This document shows, piece by piece, positions 14,901 to 31,541 of a stretch of DNA of 64,000 nt. The translations under genes were made by a program, and so were the position numbers. Location of the stretch: positions 7,066,777 through 7,130,776 of the forward strand of contig NC_061081.1 of assembly GCF_021917145.1 (NCBI RefSeq), written 5' to 3'. The stretch's first letter is position 1. Each line of letters begins with the position of its first letter. Source of the DNA: Hypomesus transpacificus. Taxonomy: Eukaryota; Chordata; Actinopteri; Osmeriformes; Osmeridae. Under the pieces are notes generated by a model that did no database searches, was not told the DNA's origin, and was given only the letters and a program-made list of their open reading frames with translations.

Positions 14901-17900
14901 GCTTCTCCTCCCCTCTGTGTTTTACAGAGCAAGTTCAACGACTACGAGAAGAGAAAGGTACAGGAATACAGGAAGAGAGACTTTCTGTTCATGAAATGCC
15001 ATAGTAATCCAGACCTGTAGCTGAACTCAAGCATGTTTCACTTCCTTTATTATTATGCTGAATTAAATACAATTTAAAAAGAAATGTACTCCATACAGTT
15101 GTGCACATACCAGTAGGCGTTAGCATGCTTAGTAAGTGCAGACATGCTTAGCTTAAATATTGATAAATGTAACTACCTCTTTTTCTTGAGAGGATCTCTA
15201 ATCTTATCATGACTGAATAGGTTAAATACTTTGCTCCTTTACATGGATTGGACCATTTCTGTAATTTACAAGAAACAATAGCAAAATGATTAGAATTGGA
15301 TCCATGTTCGATGTATTTCTGGTTACCAACCAAGATTACTTACCCAAGCTCTCTCCCTGTCTCTCTGTCTATGTCTCTGTCCACTGTCACGCACGCCTAC
15401 ACACACATACACCTACACACACGCACGCACGCCTACACACACACACACGCCTACACACACGCCTACACACACACAGCAGGAGAAGCAGCAGGAGAAGCTT
15501 GCCTTTGAGCGTGAGCTGCAAGAGAAGCAAAAAGAACACACTCACCTACTGTTGATGAATAATAATCAGAAGGAGGGCATCCTACAGTCAGTCCGACAGG
15601 TATACCAACAGACACACACACACATAAGTTGATGTGAGTTGATGTTTGCCATCTTTATGTTCAAAATCAGTGGTTAAACATGACTAACAGTAGTGTTGGA
15701 TTCAAGCTTTCACCTTGGATGTTTTGTCTCCCAAAAGAAATGGTTACACCAAAGCCTGTCCAACTCCCTGTTCTCCCTCCCTGCAGGAGCAGGAGCGTCT
15801 TGAGATGGGCGTGTCCCTGCAGCAGAGGTCCCAGGAGGCAGAAAGGCAAAGGATTCTGGGAAAAGTCAGGCAAGCTGAGACAGATGTCATTAGCCGCATC
15901 AGTAACCTGCTACTCGATAACAAGCGGTGAGGGTAATGTGTTTGTGTGCACACAGTGTGTTGTGTGCGTGCTATGGGATTGCACATATCAATCAAACAAT
16001 CAGTCAATATTTATTTATGGAGCACGTTTGAAAACAACCATGGTTGACCAAAGTGCTGTACAGGAGGTAAAAATAATCATTGCTGAAAAATGAAGCCTAA
16101 ACAATATAGCTAAAAGTAGAGAAAGCAAGCATAAAACAGTACACAAACAATGTAATTGTAATTTCAATTTCTGTGTTATTTGTCCAATGTCTTGTGTTTG
16201 TATTCTGTTCCAGGCAGATCAAGAGTGCAGAGTTCCTCCAATCCTTGGAGGAGAATCGGTAACTGGGAGAGCTTGTATTATTGATTGGCAGTATAGTAAT
16301 CTGATACCATGCAAAGTTAACTTCCACCATGTGGAAATTACAATTTTAAAGTCCCTTAAAGGATGTAATAATATTTACCCCCCTATAACTACAGGATGCG
16401 TATGGAGTACCTGGCTGCTATTACTCAGGAAGAATCTGATTGTCTGAGGAGGAAGGAAGTGGCAGGTAAACTTGCAAAGTAGTTCTGGACTTTCTCTATT
16501 ATCTTGTGTCTCCCCCAGCCTTTCTCAACCTCTGACCTTGTCACCGCCCCCTGTGCACCCATCTCTCTTTCACTTGCTTATGACCTCTTCTCTTCCTCCC
16601 TCATTCCCTCCAGTGGCCATGCAGAAGATGCTATCAGAGAGCTGCTCCGTGCGTCTGTTACAGCAGGCAAGCGATTGGCGCAGACAGAGCCTGGTCACAG
16701 AAGCCTGCAGGAGGTCAGATGTACACTCACACACACAGGCATGCATGCATGCAGCATAACTACCTGGATACCGTTTGTGTCCACAGCCTAAGATGTGGTA
16801 GTTCTCTATGCCAGTAGAGTAAGTTTGCTGCCTAGAAACGAACATGTCATTGCTAGCTAGCATGCACTCATTTGTCTCTCTGTTTCTCTGTCTCTTCTTA
16901 TGTAGTATGGAAAATCAGGACAGGAAGTGTGATCTTGTGCTTTCGCTCCAACAGCTTGACAAATCAAAAGCCATTGCCCACATCCTTCAAGAGGTGACGA
17001 CATACCCACCTCACACTGCACACACACACAAATACACAAGACACTCACACACAAATACGTTCATGTTTGTGTACATGTATGCCTACACACAAACGCAGTG
17101 CCTCAAACATAAAATTGAGAATAAAACCTGAAACGACGACCAGGCTGTATATAGCAGTCAACACCTGCGACAAAAAAGACCCCCCCGACCATTAGCCAAC
17201 ATAAAAGAGGAGCATGGTCATATATCCTTTTACGATCCTCCGTTCAATCTCTTCTCGGTATTGAACGTTGCTCTTTGTGGCCCTCTGCAGCAGGAGGTGC
17301 AGAAGACGGCCTTCCAGGCCCTGCAGCTTCAGAAGGACAGCGTGCACGGCTACATCCGCCAGCAGGTACGCCGGACAGCTGACACCCACTCATTTCTAAA
17401 CTACTCAACAAAACATAAACACAAATTAATCACTATCAGTCCCTGTTGAATTGATTTAGCGCCACTAAAACCCACAAATATTTCATGTAGGTTTAGTTAA
17501 CCTCAGTTTTCCCTCTTCGAAGGCTGTTCAGTGGCTGTCAGGTGAGCTAAACTGTGGCCTCAGTGCTCCAATTTCCAGTCTCATTTGATGGGTAGAGAAA
17601 TCATCTCTGATAACAAATACCCTGAGGTTTCTAATGGGATTATGAAACTCAGACCAAATCATCCATGCACATCCTCCACCATGTCATTTTCACCTCGTTG
17701 CTTAACCACGAGACAGCCAATCCCCTACTACCTTTCTTGCCCCTTTCATCCAATTAGCTTCTTTGAATTTATTTTGTTTACACCGGTGTGATTTACACGC
17801 CATTGTATCAAGTTAATTTATCTGCCTTTAAATTCCTTTTATCAGATATAAATATGTAAGAATACCACCAATATATTTCCAGGACATCAGGTCTACAAGA

Positions 17901-20232
17901 AAATGAATAGTGAAAGAATATTTGATGAAAATAATTCACATATATAATAAATTGTATCACTGAAAGGTAGTTATTCCAAGCAAAAATCTGACCAGGATTA
18001 ACCAAGATCTTGTGGTACATGAGGAGATCATATCTTCGTTCCACGTCTAGCAGAGGAACTGGAGGAACTAGTGGAATTATGTAGAGAAAATTATCATGAA
18101 AGAAGTAGCTTTTATTTAATCAGCTGTAGCAGAAGACAAACTCAGTCCAGCCCAGTTGTCCGCTTTTCACCCAAACCCCATGTTATCTCTGTCTTTAGAT
18201 CAGGCTAATAGAAGGTGAGCTAATGCGAGTGACTAAACTGGAGGTCAAGCGACGCACTCTGGACACTGACAACCTGCAGGTATGTTTGTGTGGAGACAAA
18301 TAGCTGAAAACAAAAACCCTCATCCGTCACCTCTTTTACCCTGAATGTGCCCCTTTTTGTATTCAAGATTTGCCTTTTTTATTATTACGCATTTTTACGC
18401 CATGAGAACATTTCACGCCATTGTGAGGAAAAAAGGGGGGGGGGGTGGAGAAGGAGGAAAGAGTATTCATACAGTCCATTAAAATGTTTTAGTGGTCACA
18501 GTCTGAGCCTCAGTCTTTGTATATCAAACTAGTCCTTTAACTGATCAAAGTAATTAAAACCAGCCCTTTTTGCTACGTTATTCGGTATCACATCGATAGG
18601 AGAGAGATGTTTTGGAAATATGCACAGGTTGTTCCTAAAGAGGTGTGTGTTCAGGAGGTGTTGTCAGATCAACGCTCCGCTCTCAGTGACCTGCTCCAGC
18701 AGCTGCTCAAACAAAAGGGCCAACGAGAGGTGGAGCTCCAGCATGTTCTGGTGAGTCACCTGGGGTCAGCATTTCTACATTGGAGTGAGACTGAACCAAG
18801 CACCACTGAACCTATTTCTATAGCATCATGGGAGACCTGTGTCCACCCCAACCCCCTAATATGTATGTGTGTATGTCTGTGTCTTTTAGGCAGAGATGGA
18901 GAGGAAGAGCGAGTCAAATCAGCAGAACTACTGGATGATCCAATATCAGAGACTGCTGGACACCAAACCTCTGTCACTGCGCTTGCAGGTGCTCAATAGC
19001 CACCATCTCTTACCAGCCTTTCTCAAAGGCTCCCTCCACGCTCACTCCAGCAGATTGGATGATACCATCTTCTCTGTCTCCTCTACTCAACCCCCCCCCC
19101 TCTCTCTCTTTCTCTCTCTCCCCCTCTCTCTCTCACCCTCTCTCTCACTCACTTTCTCTCTACCTCCCTTACTCTCTCTTCCTAAACCAGGAGGCGGGTG
19201 TGGAGAAGGAGTTGGTGACGCTGTTGTACAAGCTGTCAGCCCAGCACTACCTCCCCATCATGGCCCACCACAGAGTCACGGCAGAGGCCTTGCGCCACAT
19301 GACCGACAGAGACCTCACCAAGGTGTGTGTGTATGAGAGCATGCTTCCTATCACGAGTACCTGTATCTGTGTGTGTACGTTAATGTTGGCTCAGAGTTAA
19401 CGACTGAAAGAGCAGCACCACAGGTGTGGTGCTTATTTTTTAAGCAGTAGAATGGGTGTGTAGGCATATACCGTACGTTCTGTATTGACTTGTTTAAGCG
19501 CATGGATGAACGAAGGAAACAATGGAATGAGATAAACAACCTCACTGTATTGTTGACAGCTGGGCATCAGTGAGGTGGGAGTCCAGAAAGCTCTTCTAAA
19601 CTGGGCCAGAGAGCATCCTGCCACACCCCCTGAAGGTCCATACCATCTTTTTACACACACTGTTGTTCCTGATGATTCCTGGTGATTTGGATGTTATGTC
19701 ATATTGTTAACCTACTTCCTATACTGATTGGAGTCCAACTATTACATATAATGAATCCTTACTACCTCATCTGTGTCCTCATGCAGGCACCTCCAAGACA
19801 GTCCAGCTTGAGGACGAGGCTGGACCGTCCCCTCCCCTCCCCCGGGCACCCACCCAGACCTCCACCCCTCCCTTGACTCCTGGCACCCCTGGGACCCCTG
19901 TTACCCCCTCAGCCCCCTGCCCTGTGGATGCACCAGGCAGCTCAGAGTGTGTGGTCTGCATGGAGACTGAGGTACGGTGTGTGTGTTTGGGTGGGGGGGG
20001 GGGAATGCCTCTTCCGTGCACAGCTGCGTGCACAACACTACTTATGTTTCGGGCTAGTTGTTAACACTTTATTATGTCTTTTTTTCTCTCTTTCTCTCTC
20101 TTCCTCCAGTCTCGGGTCATCTTTCTGCCCTGCGGCCATGTCTGCTGTTGCCAGACGTGCAACCAAGCCATCCAGAACTGCCCTCTGTGTCGCAGTAACA
20201 TCTCCCAGCGGGTACGCATCTATCACAGTTAG
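11968..20232 (+). CDS. LRSAM1: LRSAM1, leucine-rich repeat and SAM-domain E3 ubiquitin ligase, complete
   Basis: Twenty-four coding exons join in frame to 730 aa (human 723): 11968-12039, 12148-12204, 12517-12561, 12841-12918, 13215-13283, 13665-13749, 13939-14060, 14187-14277, 14525-14634, 14928-14957, 15477-15599, 15787-15926, 16214-16258, 16395-16465, 16614-16713, 16906-16993, 17291-17365, 18199-18279, 18655-18750, 18890-18988, 19191-19322, 19560-19635, 19787-19971, 20110-20232. It starts [13 protein letters not shown]. Leucine-rich repeats occupy about residues 30-200 ([13 protein letters not shown]), a long coiled coil about 240-550, and the SAM domain about 564-625. A PSAP motif at 669-672 fits TSG101 binding. 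The C-terminal RING uses C683, C686, C698, H700, C704, C707, C714 and C717. The family ubiquitinates TSG101 and acts in endosomal sorting and antibacterial autophagy in the cytoplasm. All RING ligands are present. Confidence 0.97.
15391..15474 (+). repeat. CA-rich minisatellite abutting the LRSAM1 exon 11 acceptor
   Basis: Units of the form GCCTACACACAC are repeated with small variations and run directly into the ACACAG splice acceptor of exon 11. The usual polypyrimidine tract is absent from the last 80 or so bases before the acceptor. Confidence 0.85.
16006..16070 (+). repeat. Fragment of a dispersed fish repeat in an LRSAM1 intron
   Basis: The phrases TATTTATTTATGGAGCACG and GTTGACCAAAGTGCTGTACA are typical of a common interspersed repeat tail in teleosts. 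Only a short piece is present and I cannot assign the family firmly. A related type of fragment lies near 22.01 kb. Confidence 0.4.
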
Positions 20233-20760
20233 GTTCCTCCAGGCCCGCTAACGATGCTGATGGCCCTGAACCCGACACGGACACATTCAAATAAGATCTG
20301 TCAAGACTACGCATTTGCACACTGTACACTTAACTCTACAGACATGGGTGGGTGTGGCACGATATGCTCGTCATTTTTGTGTCATAAACAGAAAGGCCAC
20401 AGTGCAGGAGGTTTGAAACATCCATGGACCTGGACAGGTTAGAAAGATGATGAATTTTCTCAACTTTGTAATCCATATAACGGACATTATGAAACTCAAG
20501 CTGTTCAATTTAAGAAATCAAATTGACTAGTTTATAGGGATTTCTGTAAAAAGATGGCATAGTGAGAATGTGGCATAAGACGTCGGTCTGAATTGTATGT
20601 TGTCAGTCACGCGCCAACCTAAATTAGGGGCATCAGAAAATATATCACTATAAATATACCTAGTAATTAGATGTCATCTGCTTGTGTATAGAATCCCTTG
20701 GAATAATAAACTACTAAATTTGGGAATTTGGGTGTAGGTCAGTGACTGCTGATCACTTTA

Positions 20761-20766
20761 AATAAA
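20761..20766 (+). terminator. LRSAM1: Likely LRSAM1 poly(A) signal
   Basis: AATAAA lies about 530 bases after the stop codon. Another AATAAA lies 56 bases upstream at 20705-20710. Either gives a 3' UTR of about 0.5 kb. Usage is inferred. Confidence 0.5.
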
Positions 20767-21087
20767 GGTATCTGCTAAATGGATGCACTTTTATTATATT
20801 ACATGACTTGTATTAACCATCTAACCTTATTAACTCTTCCTTTCACTATACAACAATAACAACTTATGCATGACTGTTTGTAATCGCCCTGTGATCTAGT
20901 ATTAAATAGGATGAGGAGAGAGGGATGAACGAGAGTGTGAAGAGAGAGGGGAGAGTTTGAGAGGATATTCTTCTTTCCCTTGGTTAAGAAGATCTTTCAT
21001 CATGGTGAACCAAATCACTGGTTAGTCAAATAAGGGGTAAAAATAAGGGGTACTTACTTTGGTTGCTCTATAGAGCATCAAGACACT

Positions 21088-21470
21088 TTGATGGCCAAAA
21101 GTAGATCTGGACACCCCTTCAATTGAGTGGATTCAGCTATTCTAGATTCATCCATTGCTGACCAATGTACAAAATTCAGGACACTGCCAAGCAATCTAGA
21201 CGGTAGAACGTGGAGCCATCATAGGATGCTTCCTTTCCATCATGTCAGTTGGTCCATTTCTGCCCTGCTAGAGCTGCCTTTTGATGTCTAATCGCCAAGC
21301 AGCATTCGTGCCCATCTTCAAGTTCCAACAGCCTTCCCAGGAGAGTGGAGGTTGTCAGAGCAGTACAATGGGGCACCATCTCCATATGAATGCTCAGGAT
21401 TTTGGAATGAGATGTTCCATCAGCAGGTGTCCACAAACTGAGTAGGTGTCCACATACTTTTGGCCACATA
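21088..21470. mobile_element. Internally deleted Tc1/mariner-like element
   Basis: The left end reads TGGCCAAAAGTAGATCTGGA from 21092, followed by CACCCC. The right end reads GGTGTCCACATACTTTTGGC from 21445, followed by CA. These are diverged inverted ends of the Tc1-like family common in salmonids and other teleosts. The inner piece around 21200-21290 (CGTGGAGCCATCATAGGATG and TGCCCTGCTAGAGCTGCC) resembles the reverse complement of the region encoding the transposase N-terminus. The remaining transposase is deleted. At about 0.4 kb against about 1.6 kb for a full element, it cannot encode transposase. The TA target duplication is not clear. Confidence 0.75.
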
Positions 21471-23742
21471 GCATATCAGTGGATCGATTTGTTTTGTTGG
21501 ATGCAATTTTGATTTATTTATGACTTCAAAGGGATAGAGTCTTGTGACTATTTGGCATCTGTTAGACTGTTTTATGCCTTGGTCACACACCTGGACCTAA
21601 CTGTAGCGTGCCTTTTCCCCACTAATCCCACCACACCTTCGGAATGAAAGTGTGTATGTGTCTGTCACATCTAATGCTGCAACCTTTAATGCTTTGTCCT
21701 CTATATCGTTGGTCAGTCGCTAACCTATTTGTATGCACTTTTCTATCCGTCACTATTCAAGTGCGCTTAGTCATTCATAACTTGGCATGCGACAGGAAAT
21801 AACGGACATTAATATTGTATGTTATGTCGACAAAAATATTGTATGTAATCTCGACAAAGAACAATCTGTGTAAAAATAGATGCAGGATTGCAATCCATTG
21901 AATAGTGTTAATTGTGAAATATGGTAGATTGTTATTTATTTTTTATGTGGTCATGTAAATGTGTCTTATTCTGAATGTTACTTTCAAGTCCAAGAATATT
22001 AAAATAGTAATAATAATACATTTTATTTTGGGGGCGCCTTTCAGGCCACAAGGACATCTTACAGAAAATGAGCCTGTATAGGTTCAAAACAGTGGAGGTA
22101 AAAAAACAAGCCTCAAATTGGGACAGATCCAATATATAAACTTGGAAAGTCATCAATGGTGATGCAGAGGTTTTGCTGTTTGGAGAGTGTGGATTTGGCG
22201 CTGATGAGAATGACCTCTATATGGCCTATATATATATAAGATGGCGTAATGTCAACCAAACCCAACCACCACCACACTATCTTTCTCACACATACATACA
22301 GAGTTATCTTTCCTGCGCTTGTATCTTGTGCATATCACTTATTACCACACATATGTACTGTATCGTATATGCATTTATTTATCACAGTATGCTGAAATGT
22401 AAACTAATTGTTGAATTATTGAAGCACTGCACAAACAGACAGTGTTAAATGCCCTTTTTTTCTTTAAAACATGAATGGAAATCATGAATGCATGTGTTAA
22501 CAATCAGACTATGATATGGGTTAAATGTTGAGTACATCTACATTTTATCTACTCTAAAAATAGCCCTGTATATGTCATGAGTTTTATTAATTTGGTTAAA
22601 AAAAATCAGTTCCTTTTCACAATTGTTATTTGCTATTATATCACTTGGATGAAGATGTTATGGCAAGATATAAAAAAAGTTAATGTTGTTGACATCTTTC
22701 TTTAGTAGTAGGCTATATTATTTGTGTGATGTGAAAACCTGCTATGGGAAAATAAATGTGCTTTCCCCATTCCATGTCTTTGCTTCGATTTTTCCAACCA
22801 ATTTTATCATGCTAAACTTCATAGTGTAGATGAATGAGTTTATCAGATTTCATTTTCATGTATTATTGTGAAATAAAACATGAGAAAAGGTGTGCCTTAA
22901 GTCATCTATGGAAGAGGGAGGATGGACGACGTGTTGTTTGTGGATTCAGGAAGGTAGTGGCTCAGGCTGCATTCTGAACTACAGTAGGGAGGCCAGGGCA
23001 GCAGGGTCTTCTTTATTTAACCAGCAGGCGCTGGGAATCCAATTGAATATGTGGTGAGTTCGACAGGCTTGGCATCAACCTCCCCATGTAGGAGGATCAG
23101 CAGCATACTGAACTCCAGGTGTACACCATTGGTTACTGCACTCTATCGGCATACTGTAATGTAACCCCCTTACCTGCGGAGGGCAGTAATACGCTATTGA
23201 GCGTCGACTGCCGCAAAACCAAAAGACGAGGAATTTCTCATAACATGATTAGCAAGCTGCCTGTGTCCCATTTGAGTTTGGTGGGGGACTCAACAGATTA
23301 TCAGGTAGCTAGCCTACAACTAAAATATTTTATTTTTTATTGTCTCAATTATATTCAATATGAGATCCCCCAGTGGATCTAATTTCTGACTTCTAAAAGC
23401 AAGTTGGTCTTGACGGCCTGCTGGCTAGGTTAGGTTATCTGTGGTTCACAATGCTGTGTCTAACCTGTTCATTGATTACGAGTGGTTTCTTACTCGCAGA
23501 TTCGTTAGATGTTCATATATCATTTCTGTCATAAATGGCTAATGATCAAACATGATTAAACAGTTCATATTGCAATTAAGACACGGAACAGACACCTAAC
23601 GCTAGCCTTTCCAGTCATGTCTGTTGACAGTCTAACTGTCATGTGATCTGTCATGTTTCCTTCTAACTTTGGTGGATAATTCACAATTAATCTACATGTT
23701 GTACATATTATACGCATTTGTAACATATTATCAGCTGAGTGA

Positions 23743-27942
<4,200 letters not shown>

Positions 27943-29354
27943 TCTCCTGACCACTGGGTTCACAGATTGGGGATCCTATCTACCTTAATTGGCAATCGTA
28001 GCATTGTTGTATGGCAAAACAACATTGGTCTTGTGTGTGCTTACTGCGTTTAGCAAATTAGGTTTTGCCAACCTTAAAATGTTGACAAAGGGGATTGTTT
28101 TGAAAGGCTGCGAAGAGTTGTGATATCCACTGTATATTGGAGTACTTTAACCAAGAGTATTTTGAATGTTTGAAAACTTTATTTCAAGCAGATAAAAGTT
28201 CAAAAGTAACTTCTTTAACTGCCAAACAACTGAATTATCTATACCCCTCATGGCCCACTTCTATAACATTTCCTATACTTTAACCAGGTGTGAAATTATG
28301 GACTACCCATAAAATAGATAACACTTTTGCTGATTTTAATCCTTTGCCGATTTTGATTGCTGAAATGAATATTTCTCATTAATTATGAGCAGCATGGTTG
28401 AAAGGATATGAATATTAGGACAAATGTTCTGCTTTGTATAACGTGTAGGAAGACATGACCATGCTGTATGTACATTTGTGTAAATAATAGCCTAGTTCAT
28501 GAAATTCAATTATGCAGTTATTTATTGTGCCAATTAAAGCCTTTAGAAATGTTTGTGAGCAACATTGTACAACAGCAATGAACAGGTAAACATGCAGAGG
28601 TAAATCTATGTAAGCTTAAATCTAAACTCTCAACGATAAAAAATACACAACACAGATTATATTTCTGTAAATATATATTTAATTCACTCCTGCCTTTCAA
28701 TACAATCATGTTATAAGCATTCAACAGCAAGGTACCTAACAAAGTCAAGATAACAGCTGAATCTCAGAAATGGGATGTCAAATGGTAAAATATGATCAAA
28801 ACAGGCATCTAAAAAGGACCCATGGCCACTTGTTTAATACACTCCATATCAAGCACTGGCAAACCAGCAACATGTTTACTTGACATGCGGAGTTGAGGCC
28901 TACAATTCATGGTCTTCCAGAAGAGTCTCATAATGCATGAATATAAATATAGTGATGTCCTAAAACCTTACTTAAATACAAGTAGACAAAACACACAGCC
29001 ACTAAGCAGGGCAGTCCAACTCTGGGCTATTGGAGGTTTGATGCGATCATCTTCCATGGACGTGTCGAAAGCAGCATTTGGATCACCATCCATCCTTTTG
29101 GCTCAATGCTACAGTAGGTCCTTGACCTTTGGCACTTGTGTAGAACTGAAAGGACTGGATAGGATAGCCAGTGAGGACAATAAAACCATTTCTATGAGAC
29201 CTTTAGTTTTAAGTCATCTCATCTGCATTACATAATTCTGAACTCATCCAATCCTTTCCCATTCGACTGACACAAAGATCCTAAAGGCTAGCAAAGAGTG
29301 AGAATCCACATACACAAACCCTCCATCCTCCCCTGAGTCTCAGTACCGCGGGCC
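27943..29354. other. Convergent 3' UTRs of NDOR1 and NTMT1
   Basis: No gene lies between the two stop codons. A plus-strand ATTAAA (28533-28538) and a minus-strand AATAAA (28521-28526) are interleaved near 28.53 kb. This gives 3' UTRs of about 0.6 kb for NDOR1 and about 0.8 kb for NTMT1. The sequence is otherwise AT-rich and unique-looking. Confidence 0.5.
28521..28538. terminator. Back-to-back poly(A) signals of NDOR1 (+) and NTMT1 (-)
   Basis: TTTATT at 28521-28526 is AATAAA on the minus strand. ATTAAA at 28533-28538 serves the plus strand. With cleavage 10-30 bases past each signal, the two mature 3' ends would overlap by a few tens of bases. Assignment to the two genes is inferred from position. 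Confidence 0.5.
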
Positions 29355-30553
29355 CTATCTGAGGGCCAGCATGTGGACCTGGTAGATCTCCTTGGGGAAG
29401 TTCATTTGCTGTTCTTCGTGGATGATGCGCAGGCCTGAACGCCCCACCAAACTCCGCAGGAGGGCCAGGTCCCGGCACACACTGCTGTCCACCTCATCGG
29501 GCACCACACCCTCATACGCCACATTGTCCTTGACTACAATCAGCCCGTTGGGCCGCAGGCCACCACGGCAACGCCGCAGGAACTCCACCAGGTGATCGTC
29601 AGTCAGGTGGCCTGAGAAGTAGCAGAGGAGAACAGATTCACAAGGATGTTCATAGTATATGATCTATTGTATATTTTAATACTAAAACATCACTCGATGC
29701 TTGTCTGATCATTAAACCAATACCAAATCAACATAGTGGCTCAAACCCATTTGTTTCACCCACAAGCAGTTTCAAATACCACTTGTTGTCCTTGCATAAG
29801 ACTTACCGATTACCCACTGGATCCAAATGACATCATAACGTCCATCCTGCGGGACAAAATCCTGCAGGCCACAGCAGAAGTAATTCTCCACCCGTTTGCC
29901 GTCTTGATCACCCAGGTATACCTTGGCCTTATCCAGAAACTCCTGTGTCACATCGACCAAGTCTACCGAGCGGAACAGAGGCAACAACAGCCGCTTGGTG
30001 ATTCGCCCGATGCCGGCACCGCAGTCCAGGGCACAGCCCATGCCAGTTTTTCCTTCACCCTCCTTTTAAAGCAAGGGTGGAGGTAGATCGGATTGTGGAT
30101 GAGTAGCGGAAGTTGCTGCATAACATGCTGATTTATCGGCAGCTCACATTTGAAAAGGTTTGTGCTCTTCAAAGGCAGATTCTGCAATTGGTAATCAAGT
30201 ACAGTGTACTTTGTAGACTAAGTGAATATCCTCATTAAACGTAAAGCCAGTGCACACATGAGCTGGCTCGTGGGATTCAATAAGGTTCTGAAACTCCACT
30301 AGATTTTTTTTGTAATGTTACTATAACTTTTTTAAATTTTTTATCCCATGTACATTTAAATGTGTTTCAGTTGATGCGAGAGGGAATGTCTTACGCCGAG
30401 GAACTTCTGCAGAAACTTCTTAGAGCCATTGAGGTCTATATCAGAGATGCTGCCATAGCCTCCAAGCATCCCGTCCACGGTTGGCGCCACATCCTTCCAA
30501 TACTCCTCTGCCTTGGCGTAGAATATTGTCTCATTCTCCACAATGTCACTCAT
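29355..30553 (-). CDS. NTMT1: N-terminal Xaa-Pro-Lys N-methyltransferase 1 (NTMT1 / METTL11A), complete
   Basis: Three coding exons on the minus strand, 30553-30395, 30062-29807 and 29611-29355, join in frame to 223 aa, the human length. It begins MSDIVENETIFYAKAEEYW and has TVDGMLGGYG, the SAM-binding DCGAGIGR (66-73) and IQWVIGH. The catalytic-site residues known in the human enzyme, H140, N168, D177 and D180, are all at matching positions. It ends MLALR. The enzyme methylates the alpha-amino group of nuclear and other proteins that start X-Pro-Lys (for example RCC1) after methionine removal. The start follows a splice acceptor (ATTCAG ending at 30559), so the first exon is non-coding and lies upstream. 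The gene converges on NDOR1. Confidence 0.97.
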
Positions 30554-31331
30554 CTTATCTGAATAGCACAAATGTCTTGGGTAAATTACACAAAATGAAG
30601 CTAGCCTTCACCGTTTAGGTTGTAATTGTATGCTTTTGACTAGTTACCCCAAACAGGTACTGTGTAGGTTTAATATTGTTCATGCAGACAGTTGCACAGA
30701 GAAAATGTGTAAGTAAATGCTCTCTAGGCTTGCTGCACTTAACTTTGGTCACTCTATAAGTCTACTCTACTCTATATTTTGCCTTCCCAGAGAAACCTAA
30801 GGAAACTATGTGTAACCTGACCCTAGGTCAGGATGGGCTAGATGCCATTCATAATCACCTGCTAAGTATGTAACAGCCTATTCAGCCCCTACTTGGCCCT
30901 AGTACAGAACTACGCTGATCTTGTGACTAGCGCCAGGGTCAAGTTGAGGCATGACAGATTTCATTTAGCGTTAACTTATTTTTTTATTACACATTGGCTA
31001 GTCTAACAGATGCAACTTTTCAGTTAAACTGGCCACAACTCATAAAATGTCAAAAGCGAACAATAACAAGCTAACTTAACAGAAACTTACGAACAAGCTA
31101 ACAACAATACTTTGTATATCTTACACATTATATCTAATTTCCTTAGACATATCTGTACGATGCATCAACAGAATAGTCAACGAAAACTGACGCTGGATAA
31201 GAAGTTGCACGTGCTAACTGACTAGTTAGTTAGCCGGTAGGCTATGATTTGAAGTGGCTAAACCATATCAGAAAGACAGACACGTCCTACCACAGGAAAC
31301 CTTAAGACAGAAAAGAGATGCAACAACTTAC

Positions 31332-31440
31332 CTCGAGAAAGAATATGTTTCACTTCTAAAGAATCTACACCTTGATCATGTCATACATTTAAAAAATTTG
31401 CTTTTTGTGCCATCCGTGCCTTCCACTGAAAGCATCCCGG
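31332..31440 (-). other. NTMT1: Probable non-coding first exon of NTMT1
   Basis: On the minus strand a good donor, CTCGAG followed by GTAAGTTG, lies at 31332 (intron from 31331 downward). It matches the need for an upstream 5' UTR exon, since the coding first exon begins with a splice acceptor just before the ATG. The upstream limit is unknown and the end given is nominal. Promoter sequence should lie around 31.45-31.65 kb, where a small palindromic insertion sits. Confidence 0.5.
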
Positions 31441-31475
31441 AAACACATTTAACGCAATTTCCTCCACGTAAGGTC

Positions 31476-31541
31476 GTCGTAGTCATAGATATATATAAAC
31501 ACGTGTTTATATTTATATATATATATATCTATGGTCGTAGT
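31476..31541. mobile_element. 50-bp palindromic micro-MITE with 8-bp target duplication
   Basis: A 50-bp segment, 31484-31533, begins CATAGATATATATA and ends TATATATATCTATG, so its ends are inverted copies. Near the middle lies AACACGTGTT. It is flanked directly by GTCGTAGT on both sides (31476-31483 and 31534-31541), an exact 8-bp duplication. This is what a very small hAT-type insertion would leave. It lies near the NTMT1 promoter. A chance AT-rich palindrome is the alternative, but the exact flanking duplication argues against it. Confidence 0.7.
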
